Below, one piece after another: positions 36,396 to 48,713 of a stretch of 64,000 bases of DNA (its first letter is position 1; each line of letters starts with the position of its first letter). The translations under genes and the position numbers were made by a program. The stretch lies in contig NZ_AP018227.1 in assembly GCF_002368095.1 (NCBI RefSeq), positions 6,278,123-6,342,122 of the forward strand, in the 5' to 3' direction. The notes below the pieces were generated by a model. That model saw only the letters and a list, made by a program, of their open reading frames with translations. It did not search any database and was not told where the DNA came from. The stretch is from Calothrix parasitica NIES-267. GTDB taxonomy: Bacteria > Cyanobacteriota > Cyanobacteriia > Cyanobacteriales > Nostocaceae.

Positions 36396-39300
36396 ATGGG
36401 CATGAATTACGACTCAATGACAGAACCAGGCTTCATGTTGCCTGATTTGATTGAAATTCAACGTTCTAGCTTCCGCTGGTTTTTAGAAGAAGGGTTAATA
36501 GAAGAGCTTAATTCCTTCAGTCCCATCACAGATTACACTGGCAAACTTGAACTGCATTTCCTAGGGCAAAACTACAAGCTTAAAGAGCCTAAATATGGTG
36601 TAGATGAATCCAAGCGACGCGACAGCACCTATGCGGTGCAAATGTACGTACCTACACGCTTGATAAATAAAGAGACTGGGGAAATTAAAGAGCAAGAAGT
36701 ATTTATTGGTGACTTGCCTTTGATGACCGAACGAGGCACTTTTATTATTAACGGTGCAGAGCGAGTAATTGTCAACCAGATAGTTAGGTCTCCAGGGGTT
36801 TACTACAAATCCGAGATTGATAAAAACGGTCGTCGTACTTACTCTGCTAGTTTAATTCCTAACCGGGGAGCATGGCTGAAGTTTGAAACAGACCGTAATG
36901 ATTTGGTTTGGGTAAGAATTGATAAAACTCGTAAATTGTCGGCTCAAGTATTGCTCAAAGCCTTGGGTCTGACCAATAACGAAATTTTCGACTCAATGCG
37001 TCACCCAGAATACTTCCAGAAAACCATTGAGAAAGAAGGAGAGTTTTCGGAAGAAGAAGCTTTAATGGAATTGTACCGTAAGCTGCGTCCTGGTGAACCT
37101 CCCACGGTAATGGGTGGACAACAGCTTTTAGATTCGCGCTTTTTCGATGCAAAACGTTACGATTTAGGTAGAGTCGGACGCTACAAGCTCAACAAGAAAT
37201 TACGCCTCCAGATTCCAGATACAGTCAGAGTTTTGACTCCTCCTGATATTTTGGCATCTGTAGATTACTTGATGAATCTAGAATTCGATATCGGTAATAT
37301 CGATGATATTGACCACTTGGGAAATCGCCGAGTTAGAAGTGTCGGTGAATTACTGCAAAACCAAGTCAGGGTAGGTTTGAATCGTTTGGAGCGGATTATC
37401 CGCGAACGTATGACCGTATCCGATTCCGAGTCCTTGACTCCCGCATCTTTGGTTAACCCCAAACCATTGGTAGCAGCAATCAAAGAGTTCTTTGGTTCCT
37501 CACAGCTATCTCAGTTCATGGATCAAACTAATCCTTTGGCAGAACTGACTCACAAACGAAGATTGTCAGCCCTTGGACCTGGTGGTTTAACTAGAGAACG
37601 TGCTGGTTTCGCAGTCCGAGATATTCACCCTTCACACTACGGACGGATATGTCCGATTGAAACTCCTGAAGGTCCGAACGCGGGACTAATTGGTTCCTTA
37701 GCAACTCACGCGAAAGTAAATCTATACGGTTTCTTAGAAACTCCTTTCCGTCCCGTAGAGAACGGAAAAGTCATGTTTGACAAGCAAGCGCTTTACATGA
37801 CTGCTGATGAGGAAGATGATTTACGGGTTGCTCCTGGTGATACTCCCCTTGATGAAAACGGTTATATTATTGGTACTCAAGTACCGGTACGCTATCGTCA
37901 AGATTGGGCTACCACGACACCAGAACAGGTAGACTATGTCGCGGTTTCTCCAGTACAAATTGTTTCGGTAGCAACAAGCATGATTCCATTCTTGGAACAT
38001 GACGATGCTAACCGCGCTTTGATGGGGTCGAACATGCAACGTCAAGCGGTACCATTGCTCAAACCAGAGCGTCCTTTAGTGGGAACTGGGTTAGAAGCTC
38101 AGGCTGCGAGAGACTCCGGGATGGTGATTGTATCCCGTACCGATGGTGACGTAACCTTTGTAGACGCAACAGAAGTTCGCGTTCGTCCCGCACCAGACCA
38201 GCGCGAAGAAGTCTACATAATTTCCAAATACCAGCGTTCCAACCAAGATACTTGTTTGAATCAAAGACCTTTGGTAAGGATAGGAGAAAGAGTTGTTGCC
38301 GGACAAGTGCTTGCAGATGGCTCTTCTACCGAAGGTGGAGAATTAGCTTTAGGACAAAATATCGTAGTAGCTTATATGCCTTGGGAAGGATATAACTACG
38401 AGGATGCGATTCTAATTAGCGAACGCTTGGTACAAGATGACGTTTACACCTCAATTCACATTGAAAAGTATGAAATTGAGGCAAGACAAACCAAGCTAGG
38501 TCCAGAAGAAATTACCAGAGAAATTCCCAACGTTGGTGAAGACGCGCTGCGAAACTTAGACGAGCAGGGAATTATCCGCGTTGGTGCTTGGGTAGAAGCC
38601 GGAGACATACTCGTAGGTAAAGTTACACCTAAAGGTGAATCCGACCAGCCACCAGAAGAGAAATTATTACGAGCAATATTTGGTGAAAAAGCCAGAGACG
38701 TAAGGGACAATTCATTGCGAGTTCCCAACGGCGAAAAAGGTAGAGTCGTAGATGTGCGGATATTTACCCGCGAGCAAGGTGATGAACTTCCACCTGGTGC
38801 CAACATGGTGGTGCGAGTTTATGTAGCTCAAAAGCGGAAAATCCAAGTCGGCGACAAAATGGCGGGAAGACACGGAAATAAAGGGATTATTTCCAAAATC
38901 TTGCCTTTAGAAGATATGCCATATTTGCCAGACGGTTCTTGTGTAGATATCGTCCTCAATCCCCTGGGTGTACCGAGCCGAATGAACGTAGGACAAGTAT
39001 TCGAGTGCTTGCTCGGTTGGGCAGGTCATACCTTGGGAGTAAGATTTAAAATTACTCCGTTCGATGAAATGTACGGTGAAGAATCATCCCGACAAATCGT
39101 TCATGGCAAGCTGCAAGAAGGAAGAGATGAAACCGGCAAAGACTGGGTATATAACCCCGATAATCCTGGAAAAATTCAAGTTTACGACGGTCGTACAGGA
39201 GAACCTTTTGACCGAGCGGTGACTATTGGTGTAGCTTACATGCTCAAATTAGTTCACCTAGTAGACGATAAAATCCACGCTCGTTCTACCGGTCCCTACT

Positions 39301-39701
39301 CCTTGGTTACTCAACAGCCATTGGGTGGTAAAGCACAGCAGGGTGGTCAGCGTTTCGGAGAAATGGAAGTATGGGCGTTGGAAGCATTCGGTGCTGCCTA
39401 TACCTTGCAGGAATTGTTGACAGTAAAATCCGACGATATGCAAGGACGTAACGAAGCCTTGAACGCCATTGTCAAAGGTAAAGCAATTCCACGTCCGGGA
39501 ACGCCAGAATCCTTCAAAGTATTGATGCGAGAATTACAATCTTTGGGACTTGATATAGCCGTTCACAAAGTAGAAACCCAAAACGACGGTAGTTCCTTGG
39601 ATGTAGAAGTTGACCTGATGGCAGACCAAAACTCTCGCCGTACACCACCCCGTCCGACTTACGAATCATTGACACGCGAGTCGATTGAAGAAGAACAGTA
39701 A
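36396..39701 (+). CDS. rpoB: RNA polymerase beta subunit
   Basis: 1101 residues, typical for cyanobacteria. Landmarks include [20 protein letters not shown], the rifampicin-region [50 protein letters not shown], the active-site lysine region [13 protein letters not shown], and the C-terminal [18 protein letters not shown]. It forms one side of the catalytic cleft with RpoC1/RpoC2. No cyanobacterial large inserts are missing or broken. The ATG at 36396 or 36402 may be used. The stop codon is followed 2 bp later by GGTAATA heptads. Confidence 0.98.
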   Translation: MGMNYDSMTEPGFMLPDLIEIQRSSFRWFLEEGLIEELNSFSPITDYTGKLELHFLGQNYKLKEPKYGVDESKRRDSTYAVQMYVPTRLINKETGEIKEQEVFIGDLPLMTERGTFIINGAERVIVNQIVRSPGVYYKSEIDKNGRRTYSASLIPNRGAWLKFETDRNDLVWVRIDKTRKLSAQVLLKALGLTNNEIFDSMRHPEYFQKTIEKEGEFSEEEALMELYRKLRPGEPPTVMGGQQLLDSRFFDAKRYDLGRVGRYKLNKKLRLQIPDTVRVLTPPDILASVDYLMNLEFDIGNIDDIDHLGNRRVRSVGELLQNQVRVGLNRLERIIRERMTVSDSESLTPASLVNPKPLVAAIKEFFGSSQLSQFMDQTNPLAELTHKRRLSALGPGGLTRERAGFAVRDIHPSHYGRICPIETPEGPNAGLIGSLATHAKVNLYGFLETPFRPVENGKVMFDKQALYMTADEEDDLRVAPGDTPLDENGYIIGTQVPVRYRQDWATTTPEQVDYVAVSPVQIVSVATSMIPFLEHDDANRALMGSNMQRQAVPLLKPERPLVGTGLEAQAARDSGMVIVSRTDGDVTFVDATEVRVRPAPDQREEVYIISKYQRSNQDTCLNQRPLVRIGERVVAGQVLADGSSTEGGELALGQNIVVAYMPWEGYNYEDAILISERLVQDDVYTSIHIEKYEIEARQTKLGPEEITREIPNVGEDALRNLDEQGIIRVGAWVEAGDILVGKVTPKGESDQPPEEKLLRAIFGEKARDVRDNSLRVPNGEKGRVVDVRIFTREQGDELPPGANMVVRVYVAQKRKIQVGDKMAGRHGNKGIISKILPLEDMPYLPDGSCVDIVLNPLGVPSRMNVGQVFECLLGWAGHTLGVRFKITPFDEMYGEESSRQIVHGKLQEGRDETGKDWVYNPDNPGKIQVYDGRTGEPFDRAVTIGVAYMLKLVHLVDDKIHARSTGPYSLVTQQPLGGKAQQGGQRFGEMEVWALEAFGAAYTLQELLTVKSDDMQGRNEALNAIVKGKAIPRPGTPESFKVLMRELQSLGLDIAVHKVETQNDGSSLDVEVDLMADQNSRRTPPRPTYESLTRESIEEEQ

Positions 39702-39703
39702 GA

Positions 39704-39745
39704 GGTAATGGGTAATAGGTAATAGGTAATAGGTAATAGGTAATT
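39704..39745. repeat. GGTAATA heptad STRR after rpoB
   Basis: About six units of GGTAATA (with GGTAATG, GGTAATT and GGGAATT variants) begin 2 bp after the rpoB stop codon. Confidence 0.9.
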
Positions 39746-39821
39746 GGGAATTGAAAAATATTTATTAATTCCTAATTCCTAATCTTTTACTTCTAACTCC
39801 CTACTTAAATTATTTGTTTGT

Positions 39822-39855
39822 AATCTAAAATCCAAAATCCAAAATCCAAAATCGT
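39822..39855 (+). repeat. AAAATCC heptad STRR immediately before rpoC1
   Basis: Four to five units (AATCTAAAATCC then AAAATCC repeats) run up to within 3 bp of the rpoC1 ATG, on the sense strand. No Shine-Dalgarno sequence exists between the repeat and the start. Confidence 0.9.
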
Positions 39856-39856
39856 A

Positions 39857-41734
39857 ATGAGAAATTCTCAAAATAATCAGTTTGATTACGTAAAAATTGG
39901 CTTGGCTTCACCCGAACGTATTCGTCAGTGGGGAGAAAGGACTTTACCTAATTCTCAGGTAGTTGGAGAAGTAACCAAGCCGGAGACGATTAACTACCGG
40001 ACTCTTAAACCTGAGATGGATGGGCTGTTCTGCGAGCGCATTTTTGGACCTGCGAAAGATTGGGAATGTCATTGCGGTAAATACAAGCGAGTTCGTCACA
40101 GAGGTATTGTTTGCGAGCGCTGCGGTGTGGAAGTCACCGAATCAAGAGTGCGTCGTCATCGCATGGGTTATATCAAATTGGCTGCTCCGGTGGCTCACGT
40201 TTGGTATCTCAAAGGTATTCCTAGCTATATCTCTATTTTGTTAGATATGCCTTTAAGGGATGTAGAGCAAATAGTTTACTTCAATTCCTATGTTGTTCTG
40301 AGTCCCGGAAATGCGGAATCATTAACTTATAAGCAGTTGCTCACTGAAGACCAGTGGCTGGAAATTGAAGACCAGATTTACAGCGAAGATTCCGTATTAG
40401 AAGGTGTGGAAGTTGGTATTGGTGCTGAAGCTTTACTGCGATTGCTCGCGGATATCAACCTAGAGCCAGAAGCTGAAAAGCTGCGGGAAGATATTACTAA
40501 CGCTAAAGGTCAAAAACGAGCCAAGTTGATTAAGCGCTTAAGGGTAATAGATAACTTTATCGCGACTGGTTCTAAACCCGAATGGATGGTAATGACCGTA
40601 ATTCCGGTAATTCCTCCAGATTTGCGCCCGATGGTACAGCTTGATGGTGGTCGTTTTGCGACTAGTGACTTGAACGACCTTTATCGTCGGGTAATTAACC
40701 GGAATAATCGTTTGGCAAGATTGCAGGAAATTCTGGCACCAGAAATTATCGTCCGTAACGAAAAACGGATGTTGCAAGAAGCTGTGGACGCTTTAATTGA
40801 TAACGGTCGTCGGGGACGTACTGTTGTCGGTGCAAACAACCGTCCGCTGAAATCTTTGTCCGACATTATCGAAGGTAAACAAGGACGTTTCCGTCAGAAC
40901 TTGTTGGGTAAACGGGTTGACTATTCTGGAAGAAGCGTAATTGTAGTTGGTCCTAAACTTAATATTCACCAGTGCGGATTGCCGAGAGAAATGGCAATCG
41001 AACTATTCCAGCCTTTTGTAATTAATCGATTAATTAGAGGCGGTATGGTGAATAATATCAAAGCCGCGAAGAAATTAATAGCTCGTTCAGACCCCCAAGT
41101 TTGGGATGTTCTCGAAGAGGTGATTGAAGGACACCCAGTCATGCTCAACCGTGCGCCAACCTTGCACCGTTTGGGTATTCAAGCATTTGAGCCAATTTTA
41201 GTAGAAGGTAGAGCGATTCAACTGCATCCATTGGTATGTCCGGCTTTCAACGCTGACTTTGACGGCGACCAAATGGCGGTTCACGTACCTTTATCATTGG
41301 AATCGCAATCGGAAGCAAGATTATTGATGCTCGCTTCTAACAATATCCTTTCCCCGGCTACAGGTACGCCGATTATTACACCCAGCCAAGACATGGTATT
41401 GGGAGCATATTATTTAACCGCAGAAAATCCTGGAGCAAATAAGGGTGCTGGGGGATATTATTCTTCTTTGGAAGACATCGTAATGGCTTACGACCAAGAG
41501 CAAGTAGACCTGCATGCTTACGTTTATGTCCGCTACGACGGTCAAGTAGAACAGGATGCAGATGACTCGAAACCCATTGAGGTTACTGATAACGAAGATG
41601 GGACTCGTACATTGAAGTACAAATACCGTCGCGTTAGAGAAGATGCGTCAGGAAATTTAATGTCTCAATATATATATACAACGGCAGGTCGCGTTATTTA
41701 CAACATGGCGATTCAGGAAGCTTTAGCGAGTTAG
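39857..41734 (+). CDS. rpoC1: RNA polymerase gamma (beta' N-terminal) subunit
   Basis: 625 residues; together with RpoC2 it makes up the split beta' that is diagnostic of cyanobacteria and plastids. The zinc ribbon is [20 protein letters not shown] (about residues 72-91), the catalytic magnesium loop is [10 protein letters not shown] and the bridge region [14 protein letters not shown] is intact. The ATG at 39857 lies directly after AAAATCC heptads. It follows rpoB by 155 bp that are almost entirely repeats, which probably still lie within one transcript. Confidence 0.98.
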   Translation: MRNSQNNQFDYVKIGLASPERIRQWGERTLPNSQVVGEVTKPETINYRTLKPEMDGLFCERIFGPAKDWECHCGKYKRVRHRGIVCERCGVEVTESRVRRHRMGYIKLAAPVAHVWYLKGIPSYISILLDMPLRDVEQIVYFNSYVVLSPGNAESLTYKQLLTEDQWLEIEDQIYSEDSVLEGVEVGIGAEALLRLLADINLEPEAEKLREDITNAKGQKRAKLIKRLRVIDNFIATGSKPEWMVMTVIPVIPPDLRPMVQLDGGRFATSDLNDLYRRVINRNNRLARLQEILAPEIIVRNEKRMLQEAVDALIDNGRRGRTVVGANNRPLKSLSDIIEGKQGRFRQNLLGKRVDYSGRSVIVVGPKLNIHQCGLPREMAIELFQPFVINRLIRGGMVNNIKAAKKLIARSDPQVWDVLEEVIEGHPVMLNRAPTLHRLGIQAFEPILVEGRAIQLHPLVCPAFNADFDGDQMAVHVPLSLESQSEARLLMLASNNILSPATGTPIITPSQDMVLGAYYLTAENPGANKGAGGYYSSLEDIVMAYDQEQVDLHAYVYVRYDGQVEQDADDSKPIEVTDNEDGTRTLKYKYRRVREDASGNLMSQYIYTTAGRVIYNMAIQEALAS

Positions 41735-41966
41735 GGAATTGGGAATTGGGGATTGGGGATTGGGTAATGTTTGAAGATATTGTTTCACAGTCCCAAAGCA
41801 TGAAAATTTGCTTTTGAAGGTTTCCCTCAAGAAAGCACTTTTTACTATTACCAATTACCAATTACCAGCTACCCAGAATCGGAAATCTAAAATCTGTCTT
41901 AGAAAGTTTGATGGGACGGAAACCGACCCCATCAACTTTCCGCAAAATCTAAAATCTAAAATTGAT
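41735..41966. repeat. Repeat-filled rpoC1-rpoC2 spacer
   Basis: GGGAATT/GGGGATT heptads (41735-41766) are followed by a degraded TTGCTTTTGAAGG...CCCTCAAG hairpin (41809-41838), a long hairpin with arms GAAAGTTTGATGGG and CCCCATCAACTTTC (41903-41941), and AAATCTA heptads ending a few bases before the rpoC2 ATG. The frame of rpoC2 happens to stay open through this DNA to 41808, which is not coding evidence. Confidence 0.8.
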
Positions 41967-44900
41967 ATGAACGAAAACATGATTTTCCGCAACCGTGTTG
42001 TTGATAAAAAACAACTAAAAAAGCTAATCGCGTGGGGTTTTACTCATTACGGTACCGCACGCACTGCGGTCATGGCGGATAAGTTGAAGGAATTAGGTTT
42101 CCGTTATGCTACCAAGGCTGGTGTTTCTATTAGTGTTGATGACCTAATGGTTCCACCTTCTAAGCGCTCGCTGCTTGAGGCTGCTGAAGAAGAAATTCAG
42201 GCTACTGAGAAACGATATCAGCGCGGTGAAATTACTGAGGTGGAACGTTTCCAGAAGGTAATTGATACCTGGAACGGTACTTCTGAAGCTCTTAAGGATG
42301 AGGTGGTCAGCCACTTTAAGAGCAATAATCCCCTCAACTCGGTTTACATGATGGCGTTTAGTGGGGCTAGGGGTAATATTTCCCAGGTTCGTCAGTTGGT
42401 GGGAATGCGCGGTTTGATGGCTGACCCGCAAGGGGAGATTATTGACTTACCAATTAAAACCAATTTCCGCGAAGGACTTACTGTTACCGAATACATTATC
42501 TCTTCTTACGGTGCCCGTAAAGGATTGGTGGATACAGCGCTGCGAACTGCTGACAGTGGTTATTTAACCAGACGTTTGGTGGATGTTTCCCAGGACGTAA
42601 TTATCCGCGAAACCGACTGCGGAACTTCTCGCGGTATCCCCGTCGTAGCGATGATGGAGGGAAGTAAAACTTTAATTCCTATTTCCAGTCGTCTTTTGGG
42701 AAGAGCGGTTAATGAGGATGTAGTGCATCCAGAAACTGGTGAAATTCTGGCAACTCGCAATACACCAATTACCGAAGAACTCGCAAACGAAATTGAAGCC
42801 GCTGGGATTACAAAGGTAGAAGTTCGTTCTCCTCTAACTTGTGAAGCTGCACGCAGTGTTTGTCAGCATTGCTATGGCTGGAGTTTGGCACATGCGAAGA
42901 TGGTTGATTTGGGTGAAGCCGTAGGTATTATTGCCGCTCAAAGTATTGGCGAACCCGGTACTCAGCTAACCATGCGTACCTTCCACACTGGGGGTGTATT
43001 TACCGGGGAAGTCGCACAACAAGTACGAGCTAAAGCCGATGGTACGGTTCGTTTCAAAGGTAAATTACGCACAAGACCTTACCGTACTCGTCACGGTGAA
43101 GATGCTTTATTTGTAGAAGCAAATGGTACCTTGACTTTGGAACCCACCGGTAGCCCTAAATCTGCTGGAATGGAAATTGGCGTAACTAAAGGTTCAACTT
43201 TGTATGTCAACAATGGCTCTAAAATTAAGCAGGGTCAACTGTTGGCAGAGGTTGCTTTAGGTGCGAGAACTACCAGAATTAATACTGAGAAAGCAGTAAA
43301 AGATGTAGCTTCCGATATTGCCGGACAGGTTAAGTTTTCTGGTGTGGTTCCAGAACCAAAAACCGACCGTCAAGGCAATACTACCACTACAGCGGTTAGA
43401 GGTGGTTTAATTTGGATTTTGTCAGGAGAGGTATATAATTTACCTCCTGGAGCGGAATTAGTCGTTGAGAACGGCGACAAAATCGAAAGTAATGGGGTAA
43501 TTGCTGAAACCAAGTTGACTTCTCAACATGGTGGTGGTGTGCGCTTACCCGAAGCAACTCCAGGTAAAAGTACTCGCGAAATTGAGATTATTACCGCTTC
43601 GATTGTTTTGGATAGGGCTGCTGTTACCGTTCAAAGTTCTCAAGGTCGTAATAACTATTTAATTACTACGGCTAACAATCAAGTATTTAACTTGAGAGCA
43701 ACTCCCGGAACCAAAGTACAAAATTCTCAGGTTGTAGCGGAATTAATCGACGACCGCTATCGTACCCAAAGTGGAGGATTGCTGAAATTCTCTGGGGTTG
43801 AGGTACAGAAGAAAGGTAAAGCAAAACAAGGTTATGAAGTAATTCAGGGTGGTACTTTACTGTGGATACCCGAAGAAACTCACGAAGTTAATAAAGACAT
43901 TTCCTTGTTAATTGTCGAAGACGGACAGTTAGTAGATGTTGGTGATGAAGTTGTAAAAGATATCTTTAGCCAAAGTAAAGGGGTAGTAGAAGTCACTCAG
44001 AAAAATGACATTCTGCGAGAAGTAGTAGTTAAACCCGGTGAACTGCTGATGGTTGAAGACCCAGAAACAGTTATGGGTAAAGACGGTACTTTTGTCCAAG
44101 CTGGTGAAGAATTCTTGGGTACTACTTTTACTGAATTACGCTATATCGAGTATGTGGAGACACCAGAAGGTCCGGCCGTATTGAGTCGTCCTGTAGTTGA
44201 ATTCCCCGTACCAACGAATCCTGACGTACCATCTACAACTTCAGTTTCTGAAGAAAATGGGCGTTCTATCCAGTTAAAAGCAGTACAAAAAATATCTTAC
44301 AAAGACTCAGAGCGCATCAAGTCAGTAGAAGGTGTGGAACTGCTGCGAACTCAACTGGTATTGGAAATTGGGGAAGAAGGGGAAGAACATAGTACTTCTC
44401 CTCTAGCAGCAGATATTGAATTAGTCGCTGATGACAATGACCCAGAAACTCAGCGCTTGCAGCTAGTAATCTTAGAATCCCTGGTAATCCGTCGGGATAT
44501 TGACGCTGATGCTACCCAAGGAAGTACTAGTACCAGCTTGGAAGTAGTAGACGGTCAAACCATAGAACCTGGAGCAGTAGTGGCTCGTACCCGAATCTTG
44601 TGTAAAGAAGGAGGTTCTATTCAGGGTGTTAAAGTAAGCACCGATGCACCGAGACGCTGTTTGATATTACGAACTGGGGATACTTTCACCATTAACGTTA
44701 ATGAAGCTCCTACCTGTAAAGCAGGGGACTTGCTGGTTGAAGGTGCAGAAATTGCTCCAGGAGTTCTGGCCGAACAATCCGGACAAGTAGTTAAAGTCGG
44801 TACAGCGAACCAATTATCTGCTGGTGGAGAGCAAGCAGGTATAGTACCAAGCGGTGAATCTGGCAGTCATTACATTACCTTGCGGATGGGTCGTCCCTAT

Positions 44901-46112
44901 CGAGTTAGTCCCGGTGCGATACTGCAAGTAGATGATAATGATTTGGTACAGCGCGGTGATAACTTGGTACTGCTAGTATTTGAACGAGCTAAAACCGGGG
45001 ACATCATCCAAGGTTTACCTAGAATTGAAGAACTGCTAGAAGCTCGTAAACCCAAAGAAGGCTGTATCTTAGCCCGTAGAGCAGGTGAAGTTAAGCCAGT
45101 TTATGGAGATGGTGACGAAGCGATTGCGCTGAAGATTCTTGAAGCTGGTGGTGTAGTTACCGACTACGCTCTTGGTCCCGGACAAAATATGGTAGTTTCC
45201 GAAGGACAAACCGTAGAAACCGGACAACCGCTGACAGATGGCCCATCAAATCCCCACGAAATCTTGGAAGTATTCTTTAACCAAGGTTCTGATGATGGAG
45301 TTTACGCTTGTGCAAGTCATGCTTTACAAAAAGTGCAGAGCTTCCTGGTAAATGAAGTGCAGTCGGTTTACCAATCCCAAGGTATTGATATTTCTGACAA
45401 ACACATTGAAGTAATTGTCCGTCAGATGACATCCAAGGTACGGATAGATGACGGTGGTGATACGACAATGCTTCCTGGGGAATTGATTGAACTGCGTCAA
45501 GTGGAACAGGTGAACGAAGCAATGTCAATTACCGGTGGTGCGAAAGCCCAATATACTCCAGTATTGTTGGGGATTACCAAAGCATCATTGAATACAGACA
45601 GCTTTATTTCAGCGGCATCCTTCCAAGAAACAACTCGTGTCTTAACTGAAGCAGCAATCGAAGGAAAGTCCGACTGGTTGCGTGGTTTGAAAGAAAATGT
45701 AATTATCGGACGATTGATTCCTGCGGGTACGGGATTCAATGCTTATGAAGAAATGGGTATAGTTGATGACTATGCTGCCGACATGAGCAACAGCGTGCTA
45801 GACGAAGTTGATGACCCCTTGGATATGGTTTTAGATGACCGTACAGCCCGTAACTACAATCTGGATTCGCCAACCATGACTCCAGATTTCGGGAATAGAA
45901 GTAGTTCACCATCAATATTGAATGAACCATCGGAATTGATTGCTGATACCGAAGCTATCAAGGATTTAAGTCCAGTCCAAGATAATAACGATTTGAATGC
46001 AAACAATAACGATAGCGTCATAGAGGATTTGAAAGAATTTGGTCTTGATACCAGTTTCTCTACAGATACCAATTTCTCTACAGACAGCGACTTTTCAGCA
46101 GATGACGAATAA
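41967..46112 (+). CDS. rpoC2: RNA polymerase beta' C-terminal subunit
   Basis: 1381 residues from the ATG at 41967 ([20 protein letters not shown]); homologues start here or at the second methionine, and the 53 upstream codons are repeat-derived. Visible are the trigger-loop region [27 protein letters not shown], the zinc-binding cysteines ([20 protein letters not shown]), [24 protein letters not shown], then the large cyanobacterial SI3-type insertion (about 340-1010) and the closing [28 protein letters not shown]. The last 100 residues are acidic and disordered with FSTD repeats. A strong terminator follows. Confidence 0.97.
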   Translation: MNENMIFRNRVVDKKQLKKLIAWGFTHYGTARTAVMADKLKELGFRYATKAGVSISVDDLMVPPSKRSLLEAAEEEIQATEKRYQRGEITEVERFQKVIDTWNGTSEALKDEVVSHFKSNNPLNSVYMMAFSGARGNISQVRQLVGMRGLMADPQGEIIDLPIKTNFREGLTVTEYIISSYGARKGLVDTALRTADSGYLTRRLVDVSQDVIIRETDCGTSRGIPVVAMMEGSKTLIPISSRLLGRAVNEDVVHPETGEILATRNTPITEELANEIEAAGITKVEVRSPLTCEAARSVCQHCYGWSLAHAKMVDLGEAVGIIAAQSIGEPGTQLTMRTFHTGGVFTGEVAQQVRAKADGTVRFKGKLRTRPYRTRHGEDALFVEANGTLTLEPTGSPKSAGMEIGVTKGSTLYVNNGSKIKQGQLLAEVALGARTTRINTEKAVKDVASDIAGQVKFSGVVPEPKTDRQGNTTTTAVRGGLIWILSGEVYNLPPGAELVVENGDKIESNGVIAETKLTSQHGGGVRLPEATPGKSTREIEIITASIVLDRAAVTVQSSQGRNNYLITTANNQVFNLRATPGTKVQNSQVVAELIDDRYRTQSGGLLKFSGVEVQKKGKAKQGYEVIQGGTLLWIPEETHEVNKDISLLIVEDGQLVDVGDEVVKDIFSQSKGVVEVTQKNDILREVVVKPGELLMVEDPETVMGKDGTFVQAGEEFLGTTFTELRYIEYVETPEGPAVLSRPVVEFPVPTNPDVPSTTSVSEENGRSIQLKAVQKISYKDSERIKSVEGVELLRTQLVLEIGEEGEEHSTSPLAADIELVADDNDPETQRLQLVILESLVIRRDIDADATQGSTSTSLEVVDGQTIEPGAVVARTRILCKEGGSIQGVKVSTDAPRRCLILRTGDTFTINVNEAPTCKAGDLLVEGAEIAPGVLAEQSGQVVKVGTANQLSAGGEQAGIVPSGESGSHYITLRMGRPYRVSPGAILQVDDNDLVQRGDNLVLLVFERAKTGDIIQGLPRIEELLEARKPKEGCILARRAGEVKPVYGDGDEAIALKILEAGGVVTDYALGPGQNMVVSEGQTVETGQPLTDGPSNPHEILEVFFNQGSDDGVYACASHALQKVQSFLVNEVQSVYQSQGIDISDKHIEVIVRQMTSKVRIDDGGDTTMLPGELIELRQVEQVNEAMSITGGAKAQYTPVLLGITKASLNTDSFISAASFQETTRVLTEAAIEGKSDWLRGLKENVIIGRLIPAGTGFNAYEEMGIVDDYAADMSNSVLDEVDDPLDMVLDDRTARNYNLDSPTMTPDFGNRSSSPSILNEPSELIADTEAIKDLSPVQDNNDLNANNNDSVIEDLKEFGLDTSFSTDTNFSTDSDFSADDE

Positions 46113-46146
46113 AGTGTTACTGATTTCGTCTTGAAAAGAATATATT

Positions 46147-46185
46147 AATCCCAGGTAGTACTTTAGTATCGTCTGGGATTTTTTT
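46147..46185 (+). terminator. Rho-independent terminator after rpoC2
   Basis: AATCCCAG (46147-46154) pairs with CTGGGATT (46173-46180), followed by a run of T to 46185. It lies 35 bp after the rpoC2 stop and closes the polymerase operon. Confidence 0.85.
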
Positions 46186-46186
46186 A

Positions 46187-46453
46187 TGGGTTCGTAGTTG
46201 CGCTTAAGCGCCAAATATGTGGTGGACTACTACTGGTCTGTTTCATAAATTCGGCTATGGTCGCGTTTTCTTTGGAAATGTCGGGAGACGTTATTTATAA
46301 CGTCTCTAAATTACGTCCGTAGAAAACAAAACTGTCAAAACTAATGAAAAGGACTACTACTGGTCTGTCCCACAAGTTCTGAGAGGGAATTTATTTATAC
46401 ACAATAGCGTCTCCCCCTAAATATTTGGCGAAGACCGCGCAACTACGAACCCA
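46187..46453. repeat. 267-bp MITE-like element with 30-bp inverted ends
   Basis: The left end TGGGTTCGTAGTTGCGC and the right end GCGCAACTACGAACCCA are exact inverted repeats, extended inward by CGCCAAATAT/ATATTTGGCG with a small indel. Inside lies the 132-bp segment (46240-46372) that recurs inverted at 49721-49852. No coding capacity. Confidence 0.8.
46240..46372 (+). repeat. 132-bp repeat, copy A
   Basis: It contains GTTTCATAAATTC, GTCGCGTTTTCTTTGGAAATG, the GAGACGTTAT hairpin (46285-46306), TTACGTCCGTAGAAAACAAA and ACTGTCAAAACTAATG. Copy B at 49721-49852 is the reverse complement with only a handful of differences. Confidence 0.9.
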
Positions 46454-46553
46454 TGAAGATTGATGGGACAGACCACTAGCCACATTTATTTTAAGGGGTT
46501 CTTAGTTCGTGGTGAGTCGTCAGACTAAGCGTGTCCGATAGGACATACCCTTT

Positions 46554-48248
46554 TCATGAAGAAGGTAGACTTTTGATTTTATTCTTCTTTTCTCGTTGTT
46601 CAACAACTCGTAATTCAACTTGTTGAGGAGAATAATCTGCACCAAGTTTGTCAGCACAAAATCCGATTTCTCTAACTTGATTGGGTTTAATAGTTTGTCC
46701 CCAATCTAAGGGATTGACGGTGTATTGAGTTTTTTGTCGTTTAAAATTAGCATTCCAAGAATTGTTTATTTTAGCTTGGTTCATCTTGAATTTAAGCTGC
46801 CAATTTTTTACAGTTTCGCTGCTATTATTTGTGATTCTAAAACTGGTACAAAACCCGGTTTCCCAATCGGTGTAAATATTGGTATTTACTTTTAATCCGG
46901 TTTCGGTTGAAATTCCAGAAGTAAAATTTGAGGTTTGTGGTTTTTCTGTTGCTGGAACTGTTGTAGGAACTTTTGCGGTAAATTTAACTGGAAGTAATTG
47001 AGACACTATCTGTTGTTTCTGTTGGTCAATGCTTTTCCAGTCATCTTGAAGAATACCTCCCGTATCTTCACTGTTGGGGTTCCAACTCCAATAAGCAAAA
47101 CTGAGATTTTTTTGGTCAATATAGTTAACAAATTTACTCATCCAAATCGCTTCCCTATTATCAACTAAACGTCCGCCAAATTCTCCGACAAAAATAGGAG
47201 CGCGATTTTGACTAGAAATATAGTGAAAGCCAATTTGCCAGCGAGGAAGCAGATTTTGAGGAAAATCACTGTCAGAAAAATAAGGCTGGTCGTAAACTCC
47301 TGGCCCGTATTCATGGGGAGAATAAACTAATTTATTTCTTGTGGATAAACGTACCGGGTAGCGCAATACACCTTCTAAATTACCTCCTTGCCAATGATGC
47401 TTTAGGTACTGTCCTGGAACATTATTTTCTACTCCTTCCACAACAATTAACCAGTCGGGGTTAATTTTTCCGATAGCGTTACCAGCCCTTTCTGCTGCTA
47501 ATCGCCAATCTGTAGCTAAATCATCGGTACCCCAACTAGCTTTACCGTGGGGTTCATTTTTTAAATCTGCACCAATGACGTTAGTTTGTTTTTTATATCT
47601 TTCGGCCAACTGTAACCAGGTATTAATCCAATCAGCTTCGGTGTAACCATCTCCGTACCATAACTCGGGAATCCGTTTATCGTTGAGACGGTGGGAATCG
47701 AGCAAAATCAATAAATCTTGACGCTGTGCTTCTTCAACGATTGCGTCCATGATTTCGATAGGGGTTTTACCTTCAAGTTCTCGATTCTTACCGATGCTGA
47801 AATCAATCCCACTAATTTCCGAAGAACGCAGTGCTTGTACGGAATACGGTAAGCGAATCATATTGTAGCCAAGGCTTTTGATTTGCATCAGCATCTCTTG
47901 ATAATCCCGCTTCCACAAACCGTGGGGAGTGTGAGTTTCCGTTTCCATCCCAAACCAGTTGACACCACGGAGTAATACTTTATTTCCTTTAGCATCAATG
48001 ATTTTTGCTCCACGGGTATAAAGTGGTAGCTGTATGGTATTGTTTGCTCCCGCAAAATTATTGTTCAAGCAAATTATCAAGGTAATCAGGAATATTAATA
48101 GTTGATGATGAAATTTACTTTTATTAGGGTACTTTTGATTGTCATGTTTACTTGCATGAAAAAAACTTGGGGAAAGTATCCATAGTAAATCGATGAGATT
48201 TTTTTTTAAGATTTTGATTAAAAATAAAAATATAGGATAAATACGCAT
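46554..48248 (-). CDS. Secreted GH5 endoglucanase with C-terminal CBM2
   Basis: 564 residues, minus strand. A membrane/signal segment (about 49-66, QLLIFLITLIICL) follows an unusually long polar N-terminus. The GH5 barrel (about 75-420) shows GVNWFGMETETHTPHGLW, MIRLPY, ADLKNEPHG with the acid/base Glu232 and IFVGEFGG with nucleophile Glu356. Residues about 450-555 are a family 2 carbohydrate-binding module (TGFCTSFRITNNSSETVKNW, WNANF, DWGQTIKPNQ) with two terminal cysteines. It should cut beta-1,4-glucan outside the cell. It sits alone on the minus strand between inverted copies of an intergenic repeat; its partner in the same metabolism may be the GH8 gene at 62.9 kb. Confidence 0.9.
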   Translation of the reverse strand: MRIYPIFLFLIKILKKNLIDLLWILSPSFFHASKHDNQKYPNKSKFHHQLLIFLITLIICLNNNFAGANNTIQLPLYTRGAKIIDAKGNKVLLRGVNWFGMETETHTPHGLWKRDYQEMLMQIKSLGYNMIRLPYSVQALRSSEISGIDFSIGKNRELEGKTPIEIMDAIVEEAQRQDLLILLDSHRLNDKRIPELWYGDGYTEADWINTWLQLAERYKKQTNVIGADLKNEPHGKASWGTDDLATDWRLAAERAGNAIGKINPDWLIVVEGVENNVPGQYLKHHWQGGNLEGVLRYPVRLSTRNKLVYSPHEYGPGVYDQPYFSDSDFPQNLLPRWQIGFHYISSQNRAPIFVGEFGGRLVDNREAIWMSKFVNYIDQKNLSFAYWSWNPNSEDTGGILQDDWKSIDQQKQQIVSQLLPVKFTAKVPTTVPATEKPQTSNFTSGISTETGLKVNTNIYTDWETGFCTSFRITNNSSETVKNWQLKFKMNQAKINNSWNANFKRQKTQYTVNPLDWGQTIKPNQVREIGFCADKLGADYSPQQVELRVVEQREKKNKIKSLPSS

Positions 48249-48713
48249 AATCGCTGATGTCTATTTTAATTTTATAGTTGTATGGCTTGCAAATTTAATT
48301 ATATTGATGAGATTTTTTTGTTATTTATTATCATGTAATGACAGTAATGTCTCTATTACAGATGTAAAAATACAATAAGTTTAGACTTCCTTTAGATAAT
48401 TAATAAAATAAATAAACTAACACTTCATATAAATAATCGCCACTTAGTACTTAAGTGTGAATAAATTTTAAAAGTTTTTTATAGATAGCCATAAACCCAA
48501 CCATAGCTAGCCATAAGCCAGTTTTATAGAACAATAATAAATGGCTAGTTTATACAAAATTTATTAAATAATCTGATTTCTTTATAATTAAAGTATTGTG
48601 TTCTAAGTATTTAACGAATAAATTAGAAAGCAACAGAGAAATATCTAAAGTTACTCCCTTAATCGCTGTTAACCAAAAGTAAATATTTCGCTTAAATAAC
48701 AAAAGTTTTAAAT
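48249..48713. other. 465-bp AT-rich divergent promoter region
   Basis: Lies between the divergent cellulase and the 271-residue protein genes. TATAAT at 48583-48588 with TTATTA 16 bp upstream is a possible promoter for the rightward gene. CCATAAACCC/CCATAGC/CCATAAGCC short repeats lie around 48489-48520. No gene is seen. Confidence 0.4.

Noticed and set aside
41808-41966. Longer N-terminus for RpoC2 starting at 41808
   Set aside because: These 53 codons are read through a hairpin repeat and AAATCTA heptads; RpoC2 homologues begin at MNENMIFRN or MIFRN.
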